From Thiobacillaceae bacterium (GTDB taxonomy: Bacteria > Pseudomonadota > Gammaproteobacteria > Burkholderiales > Thiobacillaceae): DNA of 14,995 nt. Where the stretch lies: contig JAAPAA010000004.1 of assembly GCA_012274165.1 (NCBI GenBank), positions 1 through 14,995 of the forward strand, in the 5' to 3' direction. Made by a program: the position numbers and the translations under genes. This document shows, piece by piece, positions 5,886 through 13,408 of the stretch. The stretch's first letter is position 1. Every line of letters begins with the position of its first letter. The notes under the pieces were generated by a model. It did no database searches and was not told the origin of the DNA. It saw nothing but the letters and a program-made list of their open reading frames with translations.

Positions 5886-6638
5886 ATGACACGCATCTGC
5901 CCACACTGTGGGAGCGAGCAAGTCCGCACTGCCCGGCTACATGCGCACGACGGCATGCGCCACATGCTGCTGGACACGCCGCTTCGCTGTCGCGACTGCC
6001 GGCATCACTTCTGGACGTTCAATCCCATCAAACCCGTGTTGCTGCTGATCGCTGTCGGCACGCTGATTGGCGTCACCGCCTGGTTTACGCTAGAACAACC
6101 CGCGGTTACTCCCTCTACCCAGACACCCAACAGTCTGCCGCATGCCCGTGCGGCTGCTGGCGACGCCGACGCCCAATTGAACCTGGGTTTACGCTACGCC
6201 GAAGGTGATGGCGTGATCCAGAATGACAAGGAAGCTACCAAGTGGTTTGCGCTTGCCGCCAAACAGGGGCTGACCGAAGCGCAATATCACTATGGCCTCG
6301 CCTTGCTCAAAGGGCACGGCGTGGTGCAGGACTATCAGGCTGCCTTCAGCTGGATCGAAAAATCCGCCAAGCGCGGGAACGCCAAAGCGCAATACAGCCT
6401 GGGCGAGCTTTACCGTTTTGGCACCGGCACCCCACTCGACAAAGCGCGCGCCTATCTATGGTTCAACCTCGCCGCCGCGCAGGGCGTAGAGGACGCCGCC
6501 AAGGCGCGCGACAGCCTGGTATGGCAGTTGAAGCCCGAGCAGATCACGGCGATGCAGGAAGAAGCGCGGCGGATGAGCCTCACCCCAGCCGCTTCAGCTG
6601 CCGCAACGGAAACCACGCCCGCCCCTGCCACGCCCTGA
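5886..6638 (+). CDS. Zinc-ribbon, single-TM, Sel1-repeat protein, 250 aa
   Basis: Three parts in order. (1) Residues 4-45: a putative zinc ribbon with CPHC (5-8) and CRDC (35-38) separated by a basic, His-rich stretch. (2) About 48-68: one transmembrane helix (PVLLLIAVGTLIGVTAWF). (3) 93-200: three 36-residue Sel1-like (TPR-related) repeats starting at D93, L129 and N165, each with the A-Q-x-x-L/Y-G-x-x-Y/L pattern, plus a degenerate fourth helix pair, then an Ala/Thr/Pro-rich tail. The likely topology is ribbon in the cytoplasm and repeats in the periplasm as a protein-binding scaffold; this is inference. No enzymatic motif is seen and no family name is offered. No Shine-Dalgarno is visible before the ATG, but it is the first start and keeps the first Cys pair. 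The gene converges on the efflux operon with 12 bp between stops. Confidence 0.85.
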   Translation: MTRICPHCGSEQVRTARLHAHDGMRHMLLDTPLRCRDCRHHFWTFNPIKPVLLLIAVGTLIGVTAWFTLEQPAVTPSTQTPNSLPHARAAAGDADAQLNLGLRYAEGDGVIQNDKEATKWFALAAKQGLTEAQYHYGLALLKGHGVVQDYQAAFSWIEKSAKRGNAKAQYSLGELYRFGTGTPLDKARAYLWFNLAAAQGVEDAAKARDSLVWQLKPEQITAMQEEARRMSLTPAASAAATETTPAPATP

Positions 6639-6650
6639 TTGCTGCGGGGT

Positions 6651-7934
6651 TTACGGATGCGCGTGCGCGCTGTCCGCATCCACATCCAACGGCCACAACT
6701 GATGCGCATCCAGCTTCAGGCGCGCGTTTGCAGCCAATGCCTCAAGCTGCGTCTGCTGCGCCATCAACCGGCCATCCAGCGCCAGCCGTCGATTGAGCAA
6801 CACCTGATCCAGACTGCCTTCGCCCAGCTCGTACGCGCGCGCTGCCAAGCGCGCGGCTTCGGCCAGCGCCTGCGCGGCACGGTCGGCCTGCTGCCAGTTT
6901 TCGACTTGCGCGTGAGCGGTCTCGAAATCCGCGCGCGCTTCCTGTCGCAAGCGCTGCTCCAGCAGGATGGCTGCGTCCTGTGCCGTGGTGGCAAGCTGCT
7001 CGGCAGCCTGCTGATCGGTGCGCCGCGCGCCACCCGGCAGGGTCAGGCCGACACCTAACCCCAGCACATGCTCGTTACCGCCCATTTCATTGCGATAAAA
7101 CACGCCAACGGTGGGATCGACGCTGCCATGTTGGGCGAGCTTGTGTGCTTCGGCTTGCAGGACACCGGCCTGCCGACGCGCGCGGAACAATTCATGATTG
7201 TGTTCGAGCACCGCGTCGACGTAATGCTCCGCCGATCCTTGCAAGCCGGGTTGCGCGGGTGGCGGCGGCGTGTCCGCCGTCAGCGGCAGGCTGGGAAACT
7301 GCGCCAGCAATCGGTTGCGCGCCTGCTGCATGCGTGTGACCGCCTGCTGCTGCTGTAGCCGAATCTGCGCCAGCGCGGCCTCGGCGTTGACGCGTTCGGC
7401 GCGCGGCGCTTCGCCCAGGCGAATGCGTGTATTCACGCTGGCAAGTTGCTGCTCGGCAAGCTGGCGCTGTGCCTGCCACAGGCCCGACTGGCTGGATTGG
7501 GTAAGCCAGTCGAACCACAGTGTCAGCAATAGCCGCCCGGACTCGTGCAGGGCTTCGCCCAGGCTGGCTTCAGCATGGGCGTTGAGTGCGCCGGCCAGCG
7601 CGCGATCGGCCCCGGCGCGGGCGGGCATCCGGATCGGGCGCGACAACGCCAATCCCCATTCGGCGAAGTTGTCAGAAGGGGTCGTCTGGACGCGGCGCTG
7701 GTCGACTTCCGCGTCCAGCTTCCATTCTTCACGCCCCTGTTGCAGGCTCTGGCTGCGCAAAGATTGCGCGGCGTAATCACCGCGCGCCTGCGCCACGCTG
7801 GGCGACGCCCACAGCGCAGCCTCGGCGGCTTTGGGGTCGGGTAAATAATCAGCCTTCACGTGAGCAGAAAATGCCAGCGCCAGGCTCAATGTGCGAACGG
7901 CGTTTGCCATGCTTGATGTATGAACGGCGTTCAT
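6651..7934 (-). CDS. TolC/CzcC-type outer-membrane efflux channel, 427 aa
   Basis: The outer-membrane channel subunit of the tripartite pump encoded just upstream. Residues 1-28 form a signal peptide (core LSLALAF, cut near HVKA/D) with no lipobox Cys, unlike many OprM/CusC proteins. Two related alpha-helical halves rich in Ala, Gln, Arg and Glu follow (for example LAEQQLASVNTRIRLGEAP and later RLAARAYELGEGSLDQVLLN), the typical OEP repeat with the R-x-x-x-G-E-x-P/S turn. Length is normal for the CzcC branch. I choose the ATG at 7934 because AAAGGAG sits 7-13 bases upstream inside the pump gene and the start overlaps the pump stop by 4 bp (ATGA). The in-frame ATG at residue 9 has no ribosome site. 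The C-terminus DSAHAHP has two His but no clear metal motif. Confidence 0.9.
   Translation of the reverse strand: MNAVHTSSMANAVRTLSLALAFSAHVKADYLPDPKAAEAALWASPSVAQARGDYAAQSLRSQSLQQGREEWKLDAEVDQRRVQTTPSDNFAEWGLALSRPIRMPARAGADRALAGALNAHAEASLGEALHESGRLLLTLWFDWLTQSSQSGLWQAQRQLAEQQLASVNTRIRLGEAPRAERVNAEAALAQIRLQQQQAVTRMQQARNRLLAQFPSLPLTADTPPPPAQPGLQGSAEHYVDAVLEHNHELFRARRQAGVLQAEAHKLAQHGSVDPTVGVFYRNEMGGNEHVLGLGVGLTLPGGARRTDQQAAEQLATTAQDAAILLEQRLRQEARADFETAHAQVENWQQADRAAQALAEAARLAARAYELGEGSLDQVLLNRRLALDGRLMAQQTQLEALAANARLKLDAHQLWPLDVDADSAHAHP
7920..7934 (-). promoter_or_regulatory. Start-codon hairpin of the outer-membrane channel gene
   Basis: On the mRNA the first codons read AUGAACGCCGUUCAU: AUGAAC pairs with GUUCAU around a 3-nt loop, burying the start codon in a 6-bp stem. 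The start also overlaps the pump stop codon, so a ribosome finishing the pump gene would open the stem. This predicts translation coupled to the pump. Confidence 0.45.
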
Positions 7935-10900
7935 CCGCGCGCTCCTTTCAGAATAAATTGGCGATACAACAGCGGCAGCATCACCAGCGTCAGCAACGTG
8001 GCGCTGACCAGGCCGCCGATGACGACGATGGCGAGCGGGCGCTGGATTTCGGAACCGGGTCCGGTTGCGAACAGCAGCGGCACCAGACCGAAGGCGGCGA
8101 TGCTCGCGGTCATCAGTACCGGGCGCAGCCGTCGCAGCGCGCCGTCGCGCACCACGGCGTCGCCTTTCAGGCCCTGATTGCGCAACTGGTTGAAATGGCT
8201 GACCAGCACCACGCCGTTCAGCACCGCGATGCCCAGCAGTGCGATGAAGCCGACCGAAGCGGGCACCGACAGATACTCGCCCGACGCCCACAGTGCGAAG
8301 ATGCCGCCGATCAGCGCCAGCGGTACGTTCATCATCACCAGCAGTGCCTGGCGCGCATCGCCGAAGGTGACGTAGAGCAGAAAACCGATCAGCAGCAGCG
8401 CCACCGGCACCACGATCATCAGCCGTTGCGCGGCACGCTGCTGGTTCTCGAACTGGCCGCCCCAGGTGATGCTGTAGCCGGGCGGCAGCTTGACCTGCTG
8501 GGCAACCGCGGCCTGCGCATCGGTGACAAAGCTCACCAGATCGCGCCCGGCGACGTTGCTCTGCACCACCGTGAAGCGCGTCGCATTCTCGCGTTTCACC
8601 GCCACCGGGCCGTTGGTGCGCTTGAGCGTGGCCACCTGGTCGAAGCTGATTTCGCGGCCATCCTCCAGGGTCAGGCGGATCGCCTGCAGCGCGCTGGGCG
8701 ACTCGCGCAGGCTGGCTGGACCACGCAGTTGCAGGGGAATGCGCCGCCCCTGCTGCTGGATGGTGCCGATCACTTCGCCTTCGAGCTGCGTGCGCAGCAG
8801 CAGGCCGATGTCGTCGGCGGACAGCCCAAACCGGCCTGCGGCGTCGCGGTCGATTTCCGCCTGCAGGTATTGCACGCCCGCGTTCTGCTGGGTATACACG
8901 TCCGACGCGCCCGGGGTTTTCTCGACCACGCTGAAAATCTCGCCAGCCAAACGGTTGAGCGTGGCGAGATCAGGCCCGAAAATCTTGATCGCGACGTCGC
9001 CGCGCGAGCCGGTGAGCATTTCGGACACCCGCATGTCGATCGGCTGGGTGAAGTTGTAGGCGATGCCCGGGAAGCCTTCGACCACGGTGCGGATTTCACC
9101 GATCAGCCATTCCTTGTCGGGCTTGCGCCATTCGGCCATCGGCTTCAACACCAGGAACGAATCGGTGTCGTTGAGTCCCATCGGATCGAGGCCGAGCTCG
9201 TCGGCGCCGGCGCGCGCAACGATGCGGCGGATTTCCGGCACGTTTTTCAACAGCGCCTGCTGCACCCTCAGATCCTGCGCGACCGATTCTTCGAGGCTGA
9301 TCGACGGCAGCTTTTCCAGTTGCACCAGCACGTCGCCTTCGTCCATCGTCGGCATGAAGGTTTTGCCGATCAGGGGATAGACGCCCACTGCCGCCAGCAT
9401 CAGCACGCCAGCGGTGAGATAGACCAGCTTGGGCTTTGCCAGCGCCCGGTCGAGCAGCGGCGTGTAGAGGCCCTGAGCCTTGCGCAGCAGCCACGGGTCT
9501 TCATGCGCTCCCTGCTTCAGCAGCATGGAGGACAGCACCGGAATCACGGTAAGCGCCAGCAGCAGCGACGCCGCCAGCGCGAATACGATGGTCAGCGCAA
9601 CCGGCGTAAACAGCTTGCCCTCCAGCCCCTCCAGTGTCAGCAGCGGCAGGAACACGATGGCGATGATGGCGATGCCAGACGTCACCGGGCTGGCGACTTC
9701 CTGCGTAGCCCACAGCACGCGTTGCAGCGGCGTTTCGCTGGTGTTTTCCGGATCGTGCGCGAGGTGCGCGACGACGTTTTCCACCACCACCACCGCCGCA
9801 TCGACCAGCAAGCCGATCGCGATGGCCAACCCGCCCAGACTCATCAGGTTCGCCGACAGTCCGAACTGGCGCATCAGCACGAAGGTGGCCAGCACCGACA
9901 GCGGCAGAATCAGTGCCACCACGATCGCTGCGCGCAGGTTGCCGAGGAACAGCAGCAACAGGATCACCACCAGCACGGCCGCTTCGAGCAGGGCCTTGCT
10001 GACGGTGCCGACCGCGCGGTCAACCAGTTGCGCGCGGTCGTAAAAAGGCGAAATCGTCACGCCCTTGGGCAGGGTCGCCTGAATCTCGGCGAGCTTGGTT
10101 TTGACGTTCTTGATCAGCACGCCTGCATTGACGCCTTTCAGCCCGATCACCAGGCCTTCCACCGCCTCGCCCTTGCCGTTCTGCGTCACCGCACCGTAGC
10201 GGGTCATTTCACCCAGTTCCACGCGTGCGACATCGCCGACGGTCACCACCACACCTGCTACATTTTTGACGCCGATGTGGCGCAGGTCGTCAAGCGAGCC
10301 GACGCCGCCGTTGACCCGCACCACCCAGGTTTCCTCGCCTTCGTTGACGCGTCCGGCACCGTCGTTGCGGGTGTTGGTTTCCAGCGCCATGCGCAGTTCG
10401 TTGAGCGTGACGCCGCGCGCAGTCAGCGCATCCGGGTCGGGGCTGACGGCAAACGTTGCCACCCGGCCGCCGAGCGAATTGACGTCGGCCACGCCGGGCA
10501 AGGCCCGTAATTGCGGCCGCACTGTCCAGTCAAGCAGGGTTCGTTTTTCGGCGAGCGAGAGCGGCCCCTCGATGGTGAACATGAACAGCTCGGACAGCGG
10601 CGTCGAAATCGGCGCCAGTCCGCCCGACACATTGTCTGGCAGGTCCCCTTTCACATTGGCGAAGCGTTCCGCCACCTGCTGGCGCGCCCAGTAAATGTCG
10701 GTGCCTTCGGCAAAATCGACGGTGATGTCGACCAGAGCGTTCTTCGACAGGCTGCGCAGAATGGTCTGGTTGGGAATCCCCAGCAGTTCGGTTTCCACCG
10801 GCTGTGTGATGCGCGCCTCGACTTCTTCCGGCGTCATGCCGGGCGCCTTCAGGATCAGCTTGACCTGGGTGGTCGAGACATCGGGGAAAGCATCAATCGG

Positions 10901-11002
10901 AATCTGCTGGTAGGCGCGCACGCCCAGCCCGGCGAGCACCAGCGCAAACGCGAGCATCAGCCAGCGCCGCGCCAGCGCGAATTCGATCAGGGTATTCAGC
11001 AT
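7931..11002 (-). CDS. Heavy-metal efflux RND pump (CzcA family), 1023 aa
   Basis: The inner-membrane proton/cation antiporter of the pump. The length is typical, with 12 expected transmembrane helices and two large periplasmic loops. TM4 carries the heavy-metal RND motif as AIGLLVDAAVVVVEN with D401 and E408, matching CzcA D408 and E415; the position of CzcA D402 is Ala (A395), as in CusA. TM10 reads GIAVLNGVVLVS (CzcA-like, not the CusA AEFG) and TM11 begins RPVLMTAS rather than RPKAMT. In the porter region QPIDMRVSEMLTGSRGDVA follows the CzcA pattern, and the positions I align with the CusA Met triad are not Met. Divalent ions (Zn, Co, Ni, Cd) are therefore more likely than Cu(I)/Ag(I), by inference. 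The ATG at 11002 has GGGGAA ending 7 bases upstream and lies 1 bp after the adaptor stop. Confidence 0.93.
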   Translation of the reverse strand: MLNTLIEFALARRWLMLAFALVLAGLGVRAYQQIPIDAFPDVSTTQVKLILKAPGMTPEEVEARITQPVETELLGIPNQTILRSLSKNALVDITVDFAEGTDIYWARQQVAERFANVKGDLPDNVSGGLAPISTPLSELFMFTIEGPLSLAEKRTLLDWTVRPQLRALPGVADVNSLGGRVATFAVSPDPDALTARGVTLNELRMALETNTRNDGAGRVNEGEETWVVRVNGGVGSLDDLRHIGVKNVAGVVVTVGDVARVELGEMTRYGAVTQNGKGEAVEGLVIGLKGVNAGVLIKNVKTKLAEIQATLPKGVTISPFYDRAQLVDRAVGTVSKALLEAAVLVVILLLLFLGNLRAAIVVALILPLSVLATFVLMRQFGLSANLMSLGGLAIAIGLLVDAAVVVVENVVAHLAHDPENTSETPLQRVLWATQEVASPVTSGIAIIAIVFLPLLTLEGLEGKLFTPVALTIVFALAASLLLALTVIPVLSSMLLKQGAHEDPWLLRKAQGLYTPLLDRALAKPKLVYLTAGVLMLAAVGVYPLIGKTFMPTMDEGDVLVQLEKLPSISLEESVAQDLRVQQALLKNVPEIRRIVARAGADELGLDPMGLNDTDSFLVLKPMAEWRKPDKEWLIGEIRTVVEGFPGIAYNFTQPIDMRVSEMLTGSRGDVAIKIFGPDLATLNRLAGEIFSVVEKTPGASDVYTQQNAGVQYLQAEIDRDAAGRFGLSADDIGLLLRTQLEGEVIGTIQQQGRRIPLQLRGPASLRESPSALQAIRLTLEDGREISFDQVATLKRTNGPVAVKRENATRFTVVQSNVAGRDLVSFVTDAQAAVAQQVKLPPGYSITWGGQFENQQRAAQRLMIVVPVALLLIGFLLYVTFGDARQALLVMMNVPLALIGGIFALWASGEYLSVPASVGFIALLGIAVLNGVVLVSHFNQLRNQGLKGDAVVRDGALRRLRPVLMTASIAAFGLVPLLFATGPGSEIQRPLAIVVIGGLVSATLLTLVMLPLLYRQFILKGARG

Positions 11003-11003
11003 G

Positions 11004-12074
11004 TTATTTCCCCAGCCATTGCGCTTTGAGCGCGGCCACGCCTTTGACGGCGACCCGGCTGCTGGCGGCAAGACCGGTTATTTCGGCCTGACTGGCGTTC
11101 TGGCGAACCAGCTTGACCGGCGTCGCGGTGAAGCCCTGCGAGGTTTCGACGAACACATACGCCGCGCTCGACTTCCACACCAGCGCGTCGGCAGGCACGG
11201 TCTGGCTCTGCGCCGACTGCACGCCGGCAATGCCGACCTGCACCGACTGCCCGGGGCGCAGCCGTTTTTGCGGATCGACGAGGCTGGCGCGCGCCAGCAC
11301 GCTTTGTGATGCGTTGAGCTGCGGCAGTAGCGCCGTGACGACCCCGCTGGCCGCGCTGTCCGCGACCGTCACGCGCTGTCCGACCGCCACCTGGCGTGAC
11401 TGCGCCGGACTCAGCGGAATCTCCAAGGCGAGTTTCGATACGTCCGCCACTTTCACCAGCGCCATTCCGGCATTCACTCGCTGACCCGGTTCGGCTACGC
11501 TTTCAGTCACCACCCCGGCGATCGGCGCGGTCAGCGTAAGCGTGCTGCCCGACACCGTGCCCGCCCCCAGCAGCGACAACATGGTTTGCGCTGCCGTCAG
11601 GCTGGCGCGGGCGGATTGCGCGTCGGATTGCGTCGCGCGCAGGCGCGACTCGGCAATCAGGCCTTCGCGGAACAGTTGCGCATCGCGCACAGCATTGCTG
11701 TCCGCCAGCTGCGATCGCAGCCGCGCCTGGGTCAGTGCGTTTTGCGCATCGGCCAGACCTGGCATGGACAGCGTCACCAGCGGCGCACCGCGCTTGACCG
11801 TGTCGCCCGCCTGCACATGCAGTTGTGTGACCAGCCCCTCACCGGCCGCTGCCGCCACGCGCACGCTGGCAGGCGGCAGCGTGACACGCGCCGGATAGCT
11901 CAGCGCTGGACTGGCGGATTGCGGAACAGCGGCGACCGTGACGATGCCAAGATTCTGCTTCTGCGCAGCAGTCAGCGGCAGCACATCGGCGGCGAAAGTC
12001 GGAGCGCTGCCGAACATCACAGCCACCGTCATTGAGACAACGAAAGTACGCGTGTTTAAAAGCCCAGTGGCCAT
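11004..12074 (-). CDS. RND periplasmic adaptor (HlyD/CzcB-like membrane fusion protein), 356 aa
   Basis: The adaptor linking the pump to the outer-membrane channel. Residues 1-29 are a signal peptide (VVSMTVAVMFGSAPTFAA/D) without lipobox. A short first beta region follows (LTAAQKQNLGIVTV), then the first lipoyl half GEGLVTQLHVQAGDTVKRG near 75-100. A helical hairpin covers about 100-160 (ALTQARLRSQLADSN, SDAQSARASLTAAQ), then the second lipoyl half APIAGVVTESVAEPGQRVNAG, a beta-barrel and a C-terminal membrane-proximal domain ending WLGK. I choose the ATG at 12074 because GGAG lies 6 bases before it; the upstream TTG at 12092 is not needed. There is no CusB-like Met cluster or His-rich N-terminus. 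It is the first gene of the adaptor-pump-channel operon. Confidence 0.92.
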   Translation of the reverse strand: MATGLLNTRTFVVSMTVAVMFGSAPTFAADVLPLTAAQKQNLGIVTVAAVPQSASPALSYPARVTLPPASVRVAAAAGEGLVTQLHVQAGDTVKRGAPLVTLSMPGLADAQNALTQARLRSQLADSNAVRDAQLFREGLIAESRLRATQSDAQSARASLTAAQTMLSLLGAGTVSGSTLTLTAPIAGVVTESVAEPGQRVNAGMALVKVADVSKLALEIPLSPAQSRQVAVGQRVTVADSAASGVVTALLPQLNASQSVLARASLVDPQKRLRPGQSVQVGIAGVQSAQSQTVPADALVWKSSAAYVFVETSQGFTATPVKLVRQNASQAEITGLAASSRVAVKGVAALKAQWLGK

Positions 12075-12146
12075 ATTGATCTCCAAAAGCAAAGCAGCAG
12101 ACCGACCTGCCCAGCGTTAACCAGCCGCGCATGCTGCCGATTGATT

Positions 12147-12175
12147 ATTAAGCCTGCCTTAAGTTGTAGCTCAAG
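12147..12175 (-). promoter_or_regulatory. Tandem CTTAAG-type half-sites upstream of the efflux operon
   Basis: Read toward the efflux operon (minus strand): CTTGAG, 6 bp, CTTAAG, 5 bp, CTTAAT. The last two fit the YTTAAK-N5-YTTAAK box known for PmrA-like OmpR/PhoB-family response regulators, and the 11-bp period puts both on one DNA face. The third copy is one base weaker and offset by 12 bp. Overlapping them is a possible promoter, TTGAGC with a 19-bp spacer to AATAAT, whose long spacer would need activator help. The sites lie 73-102 bp before the adaptor ATG. No regulator gene is in the window. Confidence 0.5.
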
Positions 12176-12209
12176 CCACCCGGATCGGGCTGGCGGCAAG
12201 CCTGCACGG

Positions 12210-12235
12210 AAGCGAGTCGCCGGGCTCGATCGCTT
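12210..12235. repeat. Inverted repeat upstream of the hemE -10
   Basis: AAGCGA (12210-12215) and TCGCTT (12230-12235) are perfect complements, centred 20 bp apart with a 14-bp spacer covering the expected -35 region of hemE. It could be an operator for a dimeric regulator or chance in GC-rich DNA. Confidence 0.3.
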
Positions 12236-12239
12236 GGCC

Positions 12240-12248
12240 TGTTAGAAT
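12240..12248 (+). promoter_or_regulatory. Putative extended -10 promoter of hemE
   Basis: TGTTAGAAT: a TG extension one base before TAGAAT (5 of 6 to TATAAT), ending 26 bp before the hemE ATG. No consensus -35 is seen, as expected for extended -10 promoters. The 5' leader would be about 20 nt. Confidence 0.5.
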
Positions 12249-12274
12249 GCGGCCTTTGCGCACCGGCTCTTTTC

Positions 12275-13339
12275 ATGTCCGCTCTCAAGAACGATACCTT
12301 CCTGCGCGCGCTGATGCGCCAGCCTACCGATTACACCCCCGTCTGGCTGATGCGCCAGGCGGGTCGCTATCTGCCGGAATACAACGCGACGCGCGCGCGC
12401 GCCGGCGACTTCCTGACGCTGTGCAAGTCGCCCGATCTGGCGACTGAAGTCACGCTGCAGCCGCTGGCACGCTACCCCCTCGACGCCGCGATCCTGTTTT
12501 CCGACATTCTCACCGTGCCCGATGCGATGGGATTGGGACTGTATTTCGCGCAGGGCGAAGGCCCGCGTTTCGAACGGCCATTGCGCGACGAATGGGAAAT
12601 CCGCGACCTCACCGCGCCCGACCCGACCGACAAACTCGGCTATGTGATGGATGCCGTCAAAAGCATCCGCCGCGCGCTGGATGGATCAGTGCCGCTGATC
12701 GGCTTTTCCGGCAGTCCTTACACGCTGGCGTGTTACATGGTCGAAGGCGGCAGCTCGGATGACTACCGCCACATCAAGACCATGCTGTACAGCCGCCCCG
12801 ACTTGCTGCACCGCATTCTGGAAATCAACACCCGCGCGGTGATCGATTACCTCAATGCGCAGATTGAAGCCGGCGCGCAGGCAGTGATGATTTTCGACTC
12901 CTGGGGGGGCAGCCTCACGCCGCACGCCTACCGCGAGTTCTCGCTCAATTACATGGAGCGCATCGTCGCCGGGCTGATCAAGGAGCGCGACGGCCGCCAC
13001 GTGCCGAGCATCGTCTTCACCAAGGGCGGCGGCAACTGGCTGGAAGCGATCGCGGCGATTGGCGCCGACGCAGTGGGGCTGGACTGGAGCACCGACATCG
13101 GCGAAGCACGCCGCCGCGTCGGCGACCGGGTCGCACTGCAAGGCAACCTCGATCCCAACGTCCTGCATGGCTCCCCGGACATCATCCGCAGCGAAGTCGC
13201 ACACATCCTGAACGGCTATGGCAACCATCCCGGCCACGTGTTCAACCTCGGCCACGGCATTTCGCAGTTCACTGACCCGGAAAAGGTCAGTATCCTGGTC
13301 GATTCAGTGCACAGTCAGAGCCGCGCGCTGCGCGCTTAA
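12275..13339 (+). CDS. hemE: Uroporphyrinogen decarboxylase, 354 aa
   Basis: Decarboxylates the four acetate side chains of uroporphyrinogen III to give coproporphyrinogen III in haem synthesis; a cytoplasmic, cofactor-free enzyme. Both family signatures are intact: PVWLMRQAGRYLPEY (22-36, with substrate-binding R27 and R31) and GFSGSPYTLACYMVEGG (143-159, with Y149). The catalytic Asp is D77 in ILFSDIL, and the C-terminal His is H327 in FNLGHGI. The length is standard, and the start MSALKNDTFLRAL matches what I recall of betaproteobacterial HemE, although no Shine-Dalgarno is obvious. It is divergent from the metal-efflux operon across a 200-bp region, and a Tim44-like gene follows 69 bp downstream. 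hemE near priA is a familiar betaproteobacterial arrangement. Confidence 0.98.
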   Translation: MSALKNDTFLRALMRQPTDYTPVWLMRQAGRYLPEYNATRARAGDFLTLCKSPDLATEVTLQPLARYPLDAAILFSDILTVPDAMGLGLYFAQGEGPRFERPLRDEWEIRDLTAPDPTDKLGYVMDAVKSIRRALDGSVPLIGFSGSPYTLACYMVEGGSSDDYRHIKTMLYSRPDLLHRILEINTRAVIDYLNAQIEAGAQAVMIFDSWGGSLTPHAYREFSLNYMERIVAGLIKERDGRHVPSIVFTKGGGNWLEAIAAIGADAVGLDWSTDIGEARRRVGDRVALQGNLDPNVLHGSPDIIRSEVAHILNGYGNHPGHVFNLGHGISQFTDPEKVSILVDSVHSQSRALRA

Positions 13340-13408
13340 ATCGGGTTTCAGCCGCGAACTTTTTTCAGCGATACCGCCCTAACCCACTCGAATTTACAAG
13401 GATTCACC

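Noticed and set aside
5024..6208. A 394-codon plus-strand frame across tRNA-Arg and the cytochrome c5 gene
   Set aside because: It reads through the antisense of the tRNA and is out of frame with the cytochrome; Arg/His/Ser-rich without motifs.
7935..8291. N-terminal extension of the channel frame into the pump gene
   Set aside because: The extension is a shadow of the pump; a strong ribosome site and signal peptide start at 7934.
7586..10510. A 974-codon open frame on the plus strand opposite the pump and channel genes
   Set aside because: It lies wholly antisense to two well-recognised genes, and its translation is rich in His, Gln, Arg and Asp as expected of a high-GC shadow frame. It shows no domain.
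12147..12175. MerR-type palindromic operator before the efflux operon
   Set aside because: The 19-bp promoter spacer is suggestive, but the dyad symmetry is poor (only AGC/GCT at the ends pair); the direct-repeat reading fits better.
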